A stretch of DNA of 64,000 bases from the NCBI GenBank assembly GCA_016185275.1, contig JACPNX010000021.1, positions 1-64,000 of the forward strand, written 5' to 3'. A program made the position numbers and the translations under genes. Shown piece by piece: positions 25,447-35,574 of the stretch. The notes below the pieces were generated by a model. That model did no database searches. It was given only the letters and a program-made list of their open reading frames with translations, and was not told where the DNA came from. Numbering within the stretch: position 1 is the stretch's first letter; the number at the start of each line of letters is the position of its first letter. The stretch is from Actinomycetota bacterium (GTDB taxonomy: Bacteria > Actinomycetota > Acidimicrobiia > Acidimicrobiales > Iamiaceae).

Positions 25447-27405
25447 ATGGGTGCACGTCCGGACCGCATCGCCGCGCCCCCGTCCAAGCGGCTGGCGCGG
25501 GTGCTCGTCGAGCGCCCTCGGCCCGATGTCGACGGCGGGCGCTACCCCGTCAAGCGCACGCCCGGCGAACCCGTGCACGCCTCGGTGGACGTGATCCGCG
25601 ACGGCCACGAGGTCCTCCGGGCGGTGCTGCGCTTCCGCGGTCCGGGCGAGCGGCGGTGGTCCGAGGTCCCGATGGTGGCCGTCGACGCGGAACGGGCGGG
25701 CGTGCGCTGGGCCGCGTCCTTTGTGCCCGAGCGCATGGGCGCGTGGCAGTGGACGGTCGAGGCGTGGGCCGACGCGCTGGCCTCGTGGCGCCACGAGGTC
25801 GACCGCAAGGTCGAGGCCGGCCAGGACGACTTGTCGAGCGAGCTGGCCGAGGGCGCGCTGCTGCTGCGGGCCACCGCGAGCCGGGCCAAGGGCGACGACC
25901 GGGCGCTCGTCGACAAGGCGGCCACCATCGTGGGCGACGAGTCGGCGTCCACCGGCGAGCGGGTCGAGGCGGCGCTCGACGCCACGGTCGTCGCCGCCTG
26001 CGAGCGCTGGCCGGACCGCACCGGTGCCGGCGCACTCGCCGCCCCGCAGGACGTCGTGGTCGGCTCGCCGCTCGGCCGGTTCGGCGCCTGGTACGAGCTG
26101 TTCCCGCGTTCGTGGGGCGGGCTCGACGGGGTCCGCCGCCGCTTGCCCGCGTTGGCCGAGCTCGGCTTCGACGTGATCTACCTGCCGCCGATCCACCCCA
26201 TCGGCGTCAAGAACCGCAAGGGTCGGAACAACGCGCTGGTGGCGGGCGACGGCGACCCCGGAAGCCCGTGGGCCATCGGCTCGCCCGAGGGCGGCCACAC
26301 GGCCGTCCATCCTGACCTCGGCAGCCAGGACGACCTCGACCGTCTCGTCAGGGAAGCGCGCGAGCTCGGCATGGAGATCGCGCTCGACCTCGCCATCCAG
26401 TGCTCTGCCGACCATCCCTGGCTCACCGAGCATCCCGAATGGTTCTCCCACCGACCCGACGGCACGCTGAAGTACGCCGAGAACCCACCCAAGAAGTACC
26501 AGGACATCTACAACGTCGACTTCGACTGCGAGGACTGGCGGGGCCTGTGGTCGGCGCTGCTCGACGTGGTCCGGCACTGGGTGGACCACGGCGTGCGCGT
26601 GTTCCGCGTCGACAACCCGCACACCAAGCCGCTCCGGTTCTGGGAGTGGCTGATCGATGCCGTCCACACCGACCACCCCGAGGTCGTCTTCCTCGCCGAG
26701 GCCTTCACCAAGCGGGCGATGATGCAGGCGCTGGCCAAGGTCGGCTTCGACCAGTCGTACACGTACTTCACCTGGAAGAGCGCCCGCTGGGAGCTCGAGG
26801 AGTACGTCGGCGAGCTGGCTCACAGCGGCGAGCAGGAGTACTTCCGCCCGAACTTCTTCGTGAACACGCCGGACATCCTCACCGAGGAACTGGTCCTGGG
26901 CGGACCGGCCGCGTTCACGAGCCGCCTCGTGCTCGCGGCCACCCTGTCGCCCAGCTACGGCGTCTACTCGGGCTTCGAGCACTTCGAGGCGACGCCGGTG
27001 CGGCCGGGCTCGGAGGAGTACCTGGACTCGGAGAAGTACGAGGCGAAGGCGCGCACGCTCGACGGACCGCTGCTGCCCCTCGTCGCCCACCTCAACGGCA
27101 TCCGCCGCGCCAATCGCGCGCTGCAACACGTCGACGGCATCACGTTCTGCGACACCCGCAACGACGGGCTCATCGCCTACGCCAAGCAGGCACCCGGCAA
27201 CACCGTCATCTGCGTCGTGTGCCTCGACGCCGGACACGCGCAGGAGGGTCTCGTCGAGGTCCCGGACACGCTCGGTCTGCCGCCGACGTTCGCCGTCACC
27301 GACCTGCTGACCGGGGAGCGGTTCACCTGGCGCGTCGGCGGCAACTACGTGCGCCTCGTGCCCGGACCGCGGCCCGCCCACATCCTGCGCGTGGAGGAGG
27401 CATGA
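25447..27405 (+). CDS. glgE: Alpha-1,4-glucan:maltose-1-phosphate maltosyltransferase GlgE
   Basis: 652 residues, GH13_3 family, usual length. It transfers maltosyl units from maltose-1-phosphate to the non-reducing end of alpha-1,4-glucan in the cytoplasm. The barrel (about 205-540) shows WYELFPRSWGG, DVIYLPPIHPIGVKNRKGRNN, the nucleophile Asp389 in FRVDNPHTKPL and the acid/base Glu418 in FLAEAFT, a 29-residue spacing as in the studied Streptomyces enzyme. SPSYGVYSGFEHFEATPVR and EEYLDSEKYE are family signatures. ATG 25447 has a GGAAGG site upstream. Its stop overlaps the maltokinase ATG (ATGA), joining donor synthesis and donor use. Confidence 0.95.
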   Translation: MGARPDRIAAPPSKRLARVLVERPRPDVDGGRYPVKRTPGEPVHASVDVIRDGHEVLRAVLRFRGPGERRWSEVPMVAVDAERAGVRWAASFVPERMGAWQWTVEAWADALASWRHEVDRKVEAGQDDLSSELAEGALLLRATASRAKGDDRALVDKAATIVGDESASTGERVEAALDATVVAACERWPDRTGAGALAAPQDVVVGSPLGRFGAWYELFPRSWGGLDGVRRRLPALAELGFDVIYLPPIHPIGVKNRKGRNNALVAGDGDPGSPWAIGSPEGGHTAVHPDLGSQDDLDRLVREARELGMEIALDLAIQCSADHPWLTEHPEWFSHRPDGTLKYAENPPKKYQDIYNVDFDCEDWRGLWSALLDVVRHWVDHGVRVFRVDNPHTKPLRFWEWLIDAVHTDHPEVVFLAEAFTKRAMMQALAKVGFDQSYTYFTWKSARWELEEYVGELAHSGEQEYFRPNFFVNTPDILTEELVLGGPAAFTSRLVLAATLSPSYGVYSGFEHFEATPVRPGSEEYLDSEKYEAKARTLDGPLLPLVAHLNGIRRANRALQHVDGITFCDTRNDGLIAYAKQAPGNTVICVVCLDAGHAQEGLVEVPDTLGLPPTFAVTDLLTGERFTWRVGGNYVRLVPGPRPAHILRVEEA

Positions 27406-28751
27406 CGGCCAGCCCCTTCCCGGCGCCGGACCTCGACGCGCTGGCGCGGTGGTTGGCCGACCAGCGCTGGTTCGGAGCCAAGGCCTCCGGGGTGCCCGAG
27501 CTGACGCTGCTCGATCTCGTGCCGCTGGGCGGCGACCCGCCGATCGCGCTGGCCGTCGTCGAAGCGGGCAAGGACGCCGCGGGCCCCCTGCACTACCAGG
27601 TCGTGCTCGAGCACGACCCGGCCACCGGTGCGGTGCGGCCCGATGCCCTCTGCGATCTGCCGGGCGCCCGCCGGTTCGTCGCGGAGCTCGCCGCGTCGAG
27701 GCGCCACGACGCGGGCGGGGCGACGGTCTCGTTCAGGTGGCTCGACGCCGTGCCCCGTCCCCAGGGCACGGACGTGCGCCGGTTCGGGGGCGAGCAGTCG
27801 AACACGTCGCTGCTCGTGGACGACACCCACATCGTCAAGGTGTTCCGCCGCCTGGTCCCCGGGACCAACCCCGAGCTGGAGGTGCTGCGCGTTCTCGCCC
27901 GGCGCGGGTTCGACGGGACACCGTCGGTCGCGGGGTGGGCCGAGCTGGGCCACGGCGGCGACGAACCCACGACGCTCGCGGTCGCCCAGGAGCTCGTGTC
28001 CCGGGGGCGCGACGGTTGGGAGCACGTGCTCGACCGGCTCGTCACGGATCCCGGTGCGAGCCTCGCCGAGCTGCGCGACCTCGGATGCACGGTCGGGCGC
28101 CTGCACAGCGTGCTCGCGGAGGTCGACGACGACCCCGACTTCGCACCCCGCGACCCCGACGCCCGCGCCTGGCAGCGCCTCCCCCGCACGGTCGCCGACG
28201 ACCTGCGCGCTCTGGTCCTGTCGCATCCCGGCCACCGCGAGGTCGCCGCGCTCGAGGACCTGGCCGACGCGCTCGAGCGCCGCCTCGACGCGATGGTCGA
28301 CGCGTCGATCGGCGGGTGCTGGATCCGCGTCCACGGCGACCTCCACCTCGGGCAGACGCTGCTCATCCCCGGCGGCTGGAAGATCCTCGACTTCGAGGGC
28401 GAGCCCGCCCGCCCGCTCGAGGAGCGCCGCCGGCACCAGCCGGCCCTGCGCGACGTGGCGGGCATGCTGCGCTCCTTCGCCTACGCAGCCGCCACCCACG
28501 GCCGCCACACCGGCCGGCCGGCCCCGCCCGGCTGGGAGGCGGGCGCCCGAGCCGCCTTCCTCGACGGCTACGTCACCACCGTCGATCCGGTGCTGCTGCC
28601 GCCGACCGCCGCCGGCGTCCGCGCCCAGCTCACCGTGCTGGAGATCGACAAGGCCGTCTACGAGCTGGGCTACGAGCTGGGCAACCGGCCCGACTGGGCG
28701 GCCATCCCGGCGCGTGGACTCCGACGGCTGCTCGAACCCGACCCGCGATGA
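27402..28751 (+). CDS. mak: Maltokinase (Mak/Pep2)
   Basis: 449 residues. It phosphorylates maltose with ATP to maltose-1-phosphate, the GlgE donor. The N-terminal cap has [16 protein letters not shown], the ATP-binding half has [21 protein letters not shown], and the kinase-like C-lobe has [14 protein letters not shown] (catalytic Asp) and [17 protein letters not shown] (metal-binding Asp) as in aminoglycoside phosphotransferase folds. [12 protein letters not shown] and the C-terminal [13 protein letters not shown] are Mak-specific. It starts at ATG 27402 in an ATGA overlap with glgE. In many actinomycetes Mak is fused to TreS; here it stands alone and no TreS is seen. Confidence 0.93.
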   Translation: MTASPFPAPDLDALARWLADQRWFGAKASGVPELTLLDLVPLGGDPPIALAVVEAGKDAAGPLHYQVVLEHDPATGAVRPDALCDLPGARRFVAELAASRRHDAGGATVSFRWLDAVPRPQGTDVRRFGGEQSNTSLLVDDTHIVKVFRRLVPGTNPELEVLRVLARRGFDGTPSVAGWAELGHGGDEPTTLAVAQELVSRGRDGWEHVLDRLVTDPGASLAELRDLGCTVGRLHSVLAEVDDDPDFAPRDPDARAWQRLPRTVADDLRALVLSHPGHREVAALEDLADALERRLDAMVDASIGGCWIRVHGDLHLGQTLLIPGGWKILDFEGEPARPLEERRRHQPALRDVAGMLRSFAYAAATHGRHTGRPAPPGWEAGARAAFLDGYVTTVDPVLLPPTAAGVRAQLTVLEIDKAVYELGYELGNRPDWAAIPARGLRRLLEPDPR

Positions 28752-28767
28752 GAGAGGCGCCCGGCTG

Positions 28768-30747
28768 ATGGCCGCACGCGACGGCAAGACCTCGCCCGTC
28801 CGCCACCCCGACCCGACGGCTCGGACCCCGCGTCGCGCCCAGGGACCGGTCCTCGGCGACGTCGACCTGCACCTGTTCGGCGAGGGCCGGCACCTCGAGC
28901 TGTACCGCCACCTCGGCGCCCACGTCCGTGACGACGACGGCCGCGAGACCACCACGTTCGCCGTCTGGGCGCCGGCCGCCCGCTCGGTCAGCGTGCTCGG
29001 CGACTGGAACGGTTGGCACGAGGGCGCCACCCCGTTGGAGCCGCAGGGCTCCTCGGGCGTGTGGGCCGGGCGAGTGGACGGCTCGCAGGAGGGCGCCCGC
29101 TACAAGTTCGCCATCCGCACCCCCGACGGCGAGCGGCGCGACAAGGCCGACCCGTTCGCCTTCGCGGCCGAGGTCCCACCCGGCACGGCGTCGGTCGTCG
29201 CCCGCAGCCGGCACCGCTGGCGCGACGACGACTGGATGCGGCGCCGCGCCGCCTCCGACCCGTGGCACGAGCCGATGTCGACCTACGAGGTCCACCTGGG
29301 GTCCTGGCGGCGCGACCCGTCACGACCGGACGACGAGCTCGGGTTCGCGGAGGTGGCCGCGGACCTCGCCGCGTACGCCACGGAGATGGGCTTCACCCAC
29401 GTCGAGCTGCTGCCGGTCATGGCCCACCCCTTCGCCGGCTCGTGGGGCTACCAGGTCACGTCGTACTACGCGCCGGCCGCCCGGTGGGGCACGCCCGACG
29501 ACTTCCGCCAGCTCGTCGACCTGCTCCACCAGGCCGGGATCGCCGTGCTCCTCGACTGGGTGCCGGCGCACTTCCCGCGCGACGACTGGGCGCTCGCCCG
29601 CTTCGACGGGACCGCGCTCTACGAGCACGACGACCCGCGCCGGGGCGCGCACCCCGACTGGGGGACGCTGGTGTTCAACGTCGGCCGCCACGAGGTGCGC
29701 AACTTCCTGCTGGCCAACGCCATGTTCTGGACCGGCGAGATGCACGCCGACGGCCTCCGCGTCGACGCCGTCGCCTCGATGCTCTACCTCGACTACTCCC
29801 GCAAGGAGGGCGAGTGGGTCCCGAACCGCTTCGGCGGCCGTGAGGACCTCGACGCCGTCGACTTCCTCAAGGAGCTCAACTCGGACCTGCACGCGCAGCG
29901 GCCCGGGGTGCTGTCGGTGGCCGAGGAGTCGACAGCGTGGCCGGGCGTGTCACGGCCCACCCACCTCGGCGGCCTGGGCTTCGGGTTCAAGTGGAACATG
30001 GGGTGGATGCACGACACGCTCGCCTACTTCTCCCAGGATCCCGTCTATCGCCGGTACCACCACAACGAGCTCACGTTCAGCCTCGTGTACGCGTTCAGCG
30101 AGAACTTCGTGCTGCCGCTGTCCCACGACGAGGTCGTCCACGGCAAGGGCTCGCTGCTCGCAAAGATGCCCGGCGACCGCTGGCAGCGCTTCGCCAACCT
30201 GCGGTCGCTGTACGGCCTCATGTGGGCGCATCCCGGCAAGCACCTCCTGTTCATGGGGGGTGAGCTGGCGCACGAGCGCGAGTGGGACCACGACCGCTCG
30301 CTCGACTGGCACCTCCTCGAACACGACGACCACGCCGGCGTCCAGCGGCTCGTGCGCGACCTGAACCACCGCTACCGCGAGCGCCCGGCTCTGTTCACCC
30401 GCGACTTCGTGCCCGAGGGGTTCACCTGGATCGAAGGCGGAGACGCCGAGCAGAACATCGTGGCCTTCGCCCGCCACGGCGACGACGGCTCGGTGCTCGT
30501 GTGCGTCGCCAACCTCGCGCCCGTCCCCCGCTACGGCTACCGCCTCGGCCTGGCCTCGGTCGGCGGGTGGCGCGAGGTGCTCAACACCGACGCGCGGAGC
30601 TACGGCGGATCGGGGGTGGGCAACCTCGGGCGGGTCGAAGCCCGGGAGCTGCCCTGGCAGGGCCAGCCGTGCTCCGCCGAGGTCACGCTGCCGCCGCTGG
30701 CGGTCGTCTGGTTCGAACCCGAGGAGCCCGCCGGGGACGATTCGTGA
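28768..30747 (+). CDS. glgB: 1,4-alpha-glucan branching enzyme GlgB
   Basis: 659 residues, GH13_9. It makes alpha-1,6 branches in the glucan extended by GlgE. A CBM48 domain (about 45-145; [21 protein letters not shown]) precedes the barrel, with [21 protein letters not shown], the nucleophile in [17 protein letters not shown], the acid in [12 protein letters not shown] and [14 protein letters not shown]. The double N1-N2 head of longer actinobacterial GlgBs is reduced to one module. ATG 28768 lies 17 nt after mak, with a GAGAGG site upstream. Its last codons overlap the treZ GTG. Confidence 0.94.
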   Translation: MAARDGKTSPVRHPDPTARTPRRAQGPVLGDVDLHLFGEGRHLELYRHLGAHVRDDDGRETTTFAVWAPAARSVSVLGDWNGWHEGATPLEPQGSSGVWAGRVDGSQEGARYKFAIRTPDGERRDKADPFAFAAEVPPGTASVVARSRHRWRDDDWMRRRAASDPWHEPMSTYEVHLGSWRRDPSRPDDELGFAEVAADLAAYATEMGFTHVELLPVMAHPFAGSWGYQVTSYYAPAARWGTPDDFRQLVDLLHQAGIAVLLDWVPAHFPRDDWALARFDGTALYEHDDPRRGAHPDWGTLVFNVGRHEVRNFLLANAMFWTGEMHADGLRVDAVASMLYLDYSRKEGEWVPNRFGGREDLDAVDFLKELNSDLHAQRPGVLSVAEESTAWPGVSRPTHLGGLGFGFKWNMGWMHDTLAYFSQDPVYRRYHHNELTFSLVYAFSENFVLPLSHDEVVHGKGSLLAKMPGDRWQRFANLRSLYGLMWAHPGKHLLFMGGELAHEREWDHDRSLDWHLLEHDDHAGVQRLVRDLNHRYRERPALFTRDFVPEGFTWIEGGDAEQNIVAFARHGDDGSVLVCVANLAPVPRYGYRLGLASVGGWREVLNTDARSYGGSGVGNLGRVEARELPWQGQPCSAEVTLPPLAVVWFEPEEPAGDDS

Positions 30748-32465
30748 GCCCCGCGCTGACCTGGGAGCGCCCGCTCGGGGCGCGCCCCAACGGCGACGGC
30801 ACCACGACGTTCCGGGTCTGGGCGCCGCAGGCCGGCGGGGTCGCGCTGCGCCTCGGCGGCGCCGACCACCCCATGGACGACGCGGGCCTGGGTGTGCGCG
30901 AGGCCACCGTGCGCGCCGGTCACGGCGACGACTACCGCTACGTGCTCGACGGCACCGCCTGGCCGGACCCGTGCACCCGGTGGCAACCCGAAGGCATCCG
31001 CGGACCGTCGCGGGTCGTCGACCCGGCGCGGTTCGTGTGGACCGACGACCGCTGGCACGGCGTGCGACTGGGTGACCTCGTCGTCTACGAGCTGCACATC
31101 GGAGCTTTCACCGCGGAGGGCACCTTCGACGCTGCGGCCACCCGCCTGCCGGCCCTCGCCGACCTCGGCGTCACCGCGGTCGAGGTGATGCCCGTCGGCG
31201 AGTTCCCCGGCGCGCGCGGTTGGGGCTACGACGTCGTGTATCCGTGGGCCGCGCAGTCCTCGTACGGAGGGCCCGAGGGCTTCGCCCGCTTCGTCGACGC
31301 CGCCCACGCGGCGGGACTCGCGGTGCTCCTCGACGTCGTCTACAACCACGTCGGCGCATCGGGAACCCCGGCCTACCGGGCGTTCGGCCCGTACTTCACC
31401 GGCAAGTACTCGACGTTCTGGGGCGACGCCCCGAACTTCGACGACCGTGGCAGCGGCGCGGTGCGCGAGTGGGTCCTCCAGGGAGCGGAGGGCTGGTTGC
31501 GCGACTTCCACGTGGACGGGCTGCGCGTCGACGCGATGCACGCGATCTACGACCAGGGCCCCGAGCACCTCGGCGCAGCCCTCGCCCGGCGGGCGCACGG
31601 CGCCCGGCCTGGCGCCGTGCTCGTCAGCGAGAGCGGCATGAACGACCCGAAGGTCACCCGGCCGCGCGAGGTCGGCGGGTGGGGCTTCGACGCCGACTGG
31701 GCCGACGACTTCCACCACGCCCTGCGCACCGTGCTCACCGGCGACCGCGGCGGTTGGTACGCGGACTTCGGATCGGTCGCCCAGCTGGCCAAGGCGTTCG
31801 AGCGGCCGTACGTGCACGACGGCGCATGGTCGTCGTTCCGGGGACGGCGCCACGGCGCGCCCGCGCCCGACCGGCGCCCCGAGCAGTTCGTCGTGTTCGC
31901 CCAGAACCACGACCAGGTCGGCAACCGCGCCGTGGGCGACCGGCCGCCGGCCGAGACCCGCCCGCTGGCCGCGTTCTGCGTGCTGCTGTCCCCGTTCACG
32001 CCCATGCTGTTCATGGGCGAGGAGCACGGCGAGGTCGCCCCCTTCGTGTTCTTCACCGACCACATCGACGAGTCGATCGCACAGGCGACCACCGAGGGCC
32101 GCAAGCGGGAGTTCTCGGCGTTCGGTGCGTTCTCCTCCGACGACGTGCCCGACCCGCAAGCGCGCGCCACGTTCGAGCGCTCGAAGCTCACCGGCACGGG
32201 CGAGCCGGCCGGCATCGGCGACTTGTACCGCCGCCTGCTCGCCGTGCGCCGGGAGGTGCGGTCGGCGACCACGGGCACCGAGTGGTCGGAGGACGACCGG
32301 TGGCTCGTCGTGCACCGGGGCCCGCACCGGCTCGCCTGCTCCTTCGCCCGCCGCGAGCAGCTCGTACCCTGCCGGCCCGGCGAGATCGTCGTCGCTACCC
32401 ACGACGCCCAGGTGGTGGAGGGCGGCGTCCGGCTCCCGCCGCTCGCCGGTGCACTGCTGCGCTAG
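30744..32465 (+). CDS. treZ: Malto-oligosyltrehalose trehalohydrolase TreZ
   Basis: 573 residues, GH13_10. It releases free trehalose from maltooligosyl-trehalose, the TreY product. It has an N-terminal CBM48-like domain (1-95), then [37 protein letters not shown], the nucleophile Asp in [17 protein letters not shown], the acid Glu in [10 protein letters not shown] and the QNHDQVGNR motif. [18 protein letters not shown] near residue 420 is typical of TreZ. GTG 30744 overlaps the glgB stop (GTGA). The partner treY sits 6 kb downstream, separated by glgX, the tyrosinase/ATP-grasp module and dcd. Confidence 0.93.
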   Translation: MSPALTWERPLGARPNGDGTTTFRVWAPQAGGVALRLGGADHPMDDAGLGVREATVRAGHGDDYRYVLDGTAWPDPCTRWQPEGIRGPSRVVDPARFVWTDDRWHGVRLGDLVVYELHIGAFTAEGTFDAAATRLPALADLGVTAVEVMPVGEFPGARGWGYDVVYPWAAQSSYGGPEGFARFVDAAHAAGLAVLLDVVYNHVGASGTPAYRAFGPYFTGKYSTFWGDAPNFDDRGSGAVREWVLQGAEGWLRDFHVDGLRVDAMHAIYDQGPEHLGAALARRAHGARPGAVLVSESGMNDPKVTRPREVGGWGFDADWADDFHHALRTVLTGDRGGWYADFGSVAQLAKAFERPYVHDGAWSSFRGRRHGAPAPDRRPEQFVVFAQNHDQVGNRAVGDRPPAETRPLAAFCVLLSPFTPMLFMGEEHGEVAPFVFFTDHIDESIAQATTEGRKREFSAFGAFSSDDVPDPQARATFERSKLTGTGEPAGIGDLYRRLLAVRREVRSATTGTEWSEDDRWLVVHRGPHRLACSFARREQLVPCRPGEIVVATHDAQVVEGGVRLPPLAGALLR

Positions 32466-32477
32466 GAACTGCGGTCC

Positions 32478-34607
32478 ATGAGTCGTGACCTGTGGCCGGG
32501 ACGGCCGTTCCCGCTGGGCGCGACGTGGACGCCCGAGGCGACCAACTTCTCGCTGTTCTCCGAGCACGCCGACGGCGTCGAGCTGTGCCTGTTCGACGAC
32601 GCCGGCAACGAGGAGCGGGTCGAGCTCACGGAGCGGACCGCGCACAACTGGCACGGCGAGCTGCCCGGCATCCGGTACGGGCAGCGCTACGGCTACCGGG
32701 TGCACGGACCGTGGAAGCCGGCCGAGGGGCACCGCTTCAACCCGGCCAAGCTCCTGATCGACCCCTACGCCAAGGCCATCGACGGCCTGGTGCGCTGGGA
32801 CCTCGCCAGCCCGCTGCCCTACCGACCAGAACGCGCGGGCGGCGACGCCGACCTGTGGCTCGACGACGTGGACGACGCGGTTGCCATCCCCAAGTCGGTC
32901 GTGGTGGACGACACCTTCGACTGGGAGGACGACCGGCCACCGGGGACGCCGTGGCCCGACACGCTGATCTACGAGACCCACGTCCGCGGGTTCACCAAGC
33001 GCAACCCCGCGGTCCGCGAGGACCTGCGCGGCACGTTCGGCGGTCTCGCCTCCGACGCGGCGCTGGCCCACCTCGTCGACCTGGGGGTCAGCGCGGTCGA
33101 GCTCCTGCCGATCCACCACATCGCCGACGAGGGGTTCCTCCACGACCGGGGCCTCACCAACTACTGGGGCTACAGCTCGATCGGGTTCTTCGCGCCCCAC
33201 GCCGGCTATGCCGCCACCGGGCGGCTCGGCCAGCAGGTGAGCGAGTTCAAGGGCATGGTCAAAGCGCTGCACCGCGCGGGCATCGAGGTCATCCTCGACG
33301 TCGTCTACAACCACACCGCCGAGGGCAACCACCTCGGGCCGAGCCTCAGCTTCAAGGGCGTCGACAACCTCACCTACTACCGCACGGTGCCCGGCGACCC
33401 CCGCCACTACATGGACTTCACGGGCACGGGCAACTCGCTCAACGTCGTCCACCCGAGCGTGCTGCGCCTCATCACCGACTCGCTGCGCTACTGGGTGACC
33501 GAGTGCCACGTCGACGGCTTCCGCTTCGACCTCGCGTCCGCGCTCGCCCGCGAGCTGTACGACGTCGACCGGCTGTCGGCGTTCTTCGACGTGATCCACC
33601 AGGATCCCGTGATCTCGCAGGTGAAGCTGATCGCCGAGCCGTGGGACGTCGGACCCGGCGGCTACCAGGTCGGCAACTTCCCGGTGCTGTGGTCCGAGTG
33701 GAACGGCGTCTACCGCGACGAGGTGCGCGACCTGTGGCGCGGGCAGGGCACCGTGGCCGGCCTCGCCCGGCGCCTCGCCGGCTCCCAGGACCTCTACGGC
33801 GACGACGGCCGCCGGCCGTTCGCGTCGGTCAACTTCGTGACCGCCCACGACGGCTTCACGCTCGCCGATCTGGTCTCCTACGAGCGCAAGCACAACGACG
33901 CCAACGGCGAAGGCGGCCGCGACGGCACCGACGACAACCGGTCCTGGAACTGCGGCGTGGAGGGGCCGACCGACGATCCCGGCGTGCGAGCGCTGCGCGC
34001 CCGGCAGCGCCGCAACCTCCTGGCCACTCTGCTGCTGTCACAGGGTGTGCCGATGCTGCTCGGCGGCGACGAGCTCGGCCGCACCCAGGAAGGCAACAAC
34101 AACGCCTGGTGCCAGGACAACGAGATCTCCTGGTACGACTGGGACCTCGACGGCGAGCGCGAGGCGCTGCTCGCCTTCACCCGCCGCCTGATCCGGTTGC
34201 GGCGCGACCACCCCGCGTTCCGGCGCCGGTCGTTCCTGGCCGGCACGCCCGCCGAGGCCGGCGAGCTGCCCGACGCCTGGTGGTTCCGGCCGGACGGGCG
34301 GCGCATGGCCCGAGCCGACTGGGAAGGCGGTCAGCGCTGCCTCGGCCTGTTCCTCAACGGGGACTCGTTCCGCTCCCGCGGCCCCCGCGGCGAGCCGATC
34401 GACGACGACTCCTTCCTCGTGCTGGTGAACGCGCACTGGGAGGACCACGACTGGGTCCTGCCGACCCGGCGCTTCGGCGCCTCGTGGACCGTCGAGCTCG
34501 ACACCTCCGAACCCGACGCCCGTCCGGGCGCTCGCGTGGTGGCCGCCAGGGGCACGATCGCCACGGTGGCACGCTCGGTCGTCGTGATGCGCCGCACCGC
34601 CCGCTGA
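32478..34607 (+). CDS. glgX: Glycogen debranching enzyme GlgX (isoamylase type)
   Basis: 709 residues, GH13_11, full length. It hydrolyses alpha-1,6 branches of glucan, feeding linear chains to TreY. The N-terminal CBM48 has FPLGATWTPEATNFSLFSEHA. The barrel has ETHVRGFTKRNPAVRE, TNYWGYSSIGFFAPHAGYA, nucleophile Asp in HVDGFRFDLASALARE, acid Glu in LIAEPWDVGPGGYQVGNFP and NFVTAHDGFTLADLVSY. GNNNAWCQDNEISWYDW closes the active site. ATG 32478 lies 12 nt after treZ, probably in the same operon. Confidence 0.95.
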   Translation: MSRDLWPGRPFPLGATWTPEATNFSLFSEHADGVELCLFDDAGNEERVELTERTAHNWHGELPGIRYGQRYGYRVHGPWKPAEGHRFNPAKLLIDPYAKAIDGLVRWDLASPLPYRPERAGGDADLWLDDVDDAVAIPKSVVVDDTFDWEDDRPPGTPWPDTLIYETHVRGFTKRNPAVREDLRGTFGGLASDAALAHLVDLGVSAVELLPIHHIADEGFLHDRGLTNYWGYSSIGFFAPHAGYAATGRLGQQVSEFKGMVKALHRAGIEVILDVVYNHTAEGNHLGPSLSFKGVDNLTYYRTVPGDPRHYMDFTGTGNSLNVVHPSVLRLITDSLRYWVTECHVDGFRFDLASALARELYDVDRLSAFFDVIHQDPVISQVKLIAEPWDVGPGGYQVGNFPVLWSEWNGVYRDEVRDLWRGQGTVAGLARRLAGSQDLYGDDGRRPFASVNFVTAHDGFTLADLVSYERKHNDANGEGGRDGTDDNRSWNCGVEGPTDDPGVRALRARQRRNLLATLLLSQGVPMLLGGDELGRTQEGNNNAWCQDNEISWYDWDLDGEREALLAFTRRLIRLRRDHPAFRRRSFLAGTPAEAGELPDAWWFRPDGRRMARADWEGGQRCLGLFLNGDSFRSRGPRGEPIDDDSFLVLVNAHWEDHDWVLPTRRFGASWTVELDTSEPDARPGARVVAARGTIATVARSVVVMRRTAR

Positions 34608-34746
34608 GCGAACTTTCTGCTTGACGCCGGCCCCCGGAGGGTCGTCAATGGCGGAGGGAACGAGCCGGTCCGGGTGGGCCGGCCCCCATCGGGCAGGTCC
34701 GTTGCGGTGCCCACCGGGCGGCGACGGGCCGCAGGAGGAGCGCACC

Positions 34747-35574
34747 ATGCCGACGATCCCCGATTTCCCGGTCGCGCTGTCGAACCAGCACCACAACTGG
34801 CACGGCGGGTTCGACCCCGGCGGCAGCCCCGGGCGGTCGAACCCCGAGGGCACGAGCGGCGCCGGGCTCGAGTTCCTCCAGTTCCACCGGAACTTCCTGG
34901 CCCAGTTCTTCGCCTGGTACAACGCCCACACCTTCACGACCGCGCCGTTCGACGACCCGACCCAGAAGCAGGACCTCGTCGCGCCGTGGACGTCGGTGCC
35001 CGACGCGCTCAAGAACGACGGCAACACGGGTTGGTCGTCGATCTGGGCCGACGCGGAGACCCGCCTGGCCACCGGGACGCCCGACTTCTCGACGGCCGAC
35101 GAGCTCGGCACCTTCATCGAGACCGGCATCCACGACAACTACCTGCACGGCGCGGTGGTCACCCATTTCGGCGAGGGCGTGGTCGGCGGCTTCCACTCAC
35201 CGGCGAGCACGTGGTTCTACAAGATCCACGGTCTGGTCGACGGCTGGTGGAGCAGCTGGCAGATGCGCCACAAGATCTTCACCAAGGAGATCCTGATCGA
35301 GAACCCGAAGCTGCTGCGGCCGGAGGTCGACGACAAGCGCCTGATGATCGAGGTCGACAAGCGCTTCAACGACGTGAAGGCGGGCGCGTTCGACGTGCCC
35401 GACGTCCTGAACCTGCTCGACCCGGTGGAGCGGCGCACCACCAACGAGCGCCTGAGCCGCGTCGAAGCCCAGTTGTTCCCGAGCCACTCGGTGTTCATCG
35501 CGCCGGAGGAGCGGCCGCCGGTCGGGGAGGTGGCCGAGGACGCCGCGATGCGGGGCGGCACCTCGGGCGGGTGA
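34747..35574 (+). CDS. Tyrosinase-fold (putative di-copper) protein
   Basis: 275 residues from ATG 34747, with a strong AGGAGG site. Two blocks match the central domain of tyrosinases. The first is FLQFHRNFLAQFFAWYN (His46-Arg47), like the CuA FLxWHRxxL motif, with candidate partner histidines at 15, 16 and 19. The second is IHDNYLHG (His128, His133), a GG pair at 146-147, then HSPASTWFYKIHGLVDG (His160), like CuB HNxxH...GG...SPxDPxFWxHHxxxDRxW. Differences from classic enzymes are HxxxxH instead of HxxxH in CuB, and KIHG instead of LHH. There is no signal peptide. The stop overlaps the next GTG (GTGA), tying it to two ATP-grasp-related genes. Phenol oxidation or peptide modification is possible. 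The fold call is by eye and not certain. Confidence 0.6.
   Translation: MPTIPDFPVALSNQHHNWHGGFDPGGSPGRSNPEGTSGAGLEFLQFHRNFLAQFFAWYNAHTFTTAPFDDPTQKQDLVAPWTSVPDALKNDGNTGWSSIWADAETRLATGTPDFSTADELGTFIETGIHDNYLHGAVVTHFGEGVVGGFHSPASTWFYKIHGLVDGWWSSWQMRHKIFTKEILIENPKLLRPEVDDKRLMIEVDKRFNDVKAGAFDVPDVLNLLDPVERRTTNERLSRVEAQLFPSHSVFIAPEERPPVGEVAEDAAMRGGTSGG

Noticed and set aside
28748-28768. ATG at 28748 overlapping the mak stop as an alternative glgB start
   Set aside because: That frame reads six codons (MREAPG) and stops; glgB starts at ATG 28768 in a different frame.
30600-33893. A 1,097-codon open frame on the minus strand opposite glgB, treZ and glgX
   Set aside because: It is antisense to three enzymes with full catalytic motifs; its composition (Val/Arg/Gly/His-rich, no domain) is what GC-rich codon usage produces on the opposite strand.
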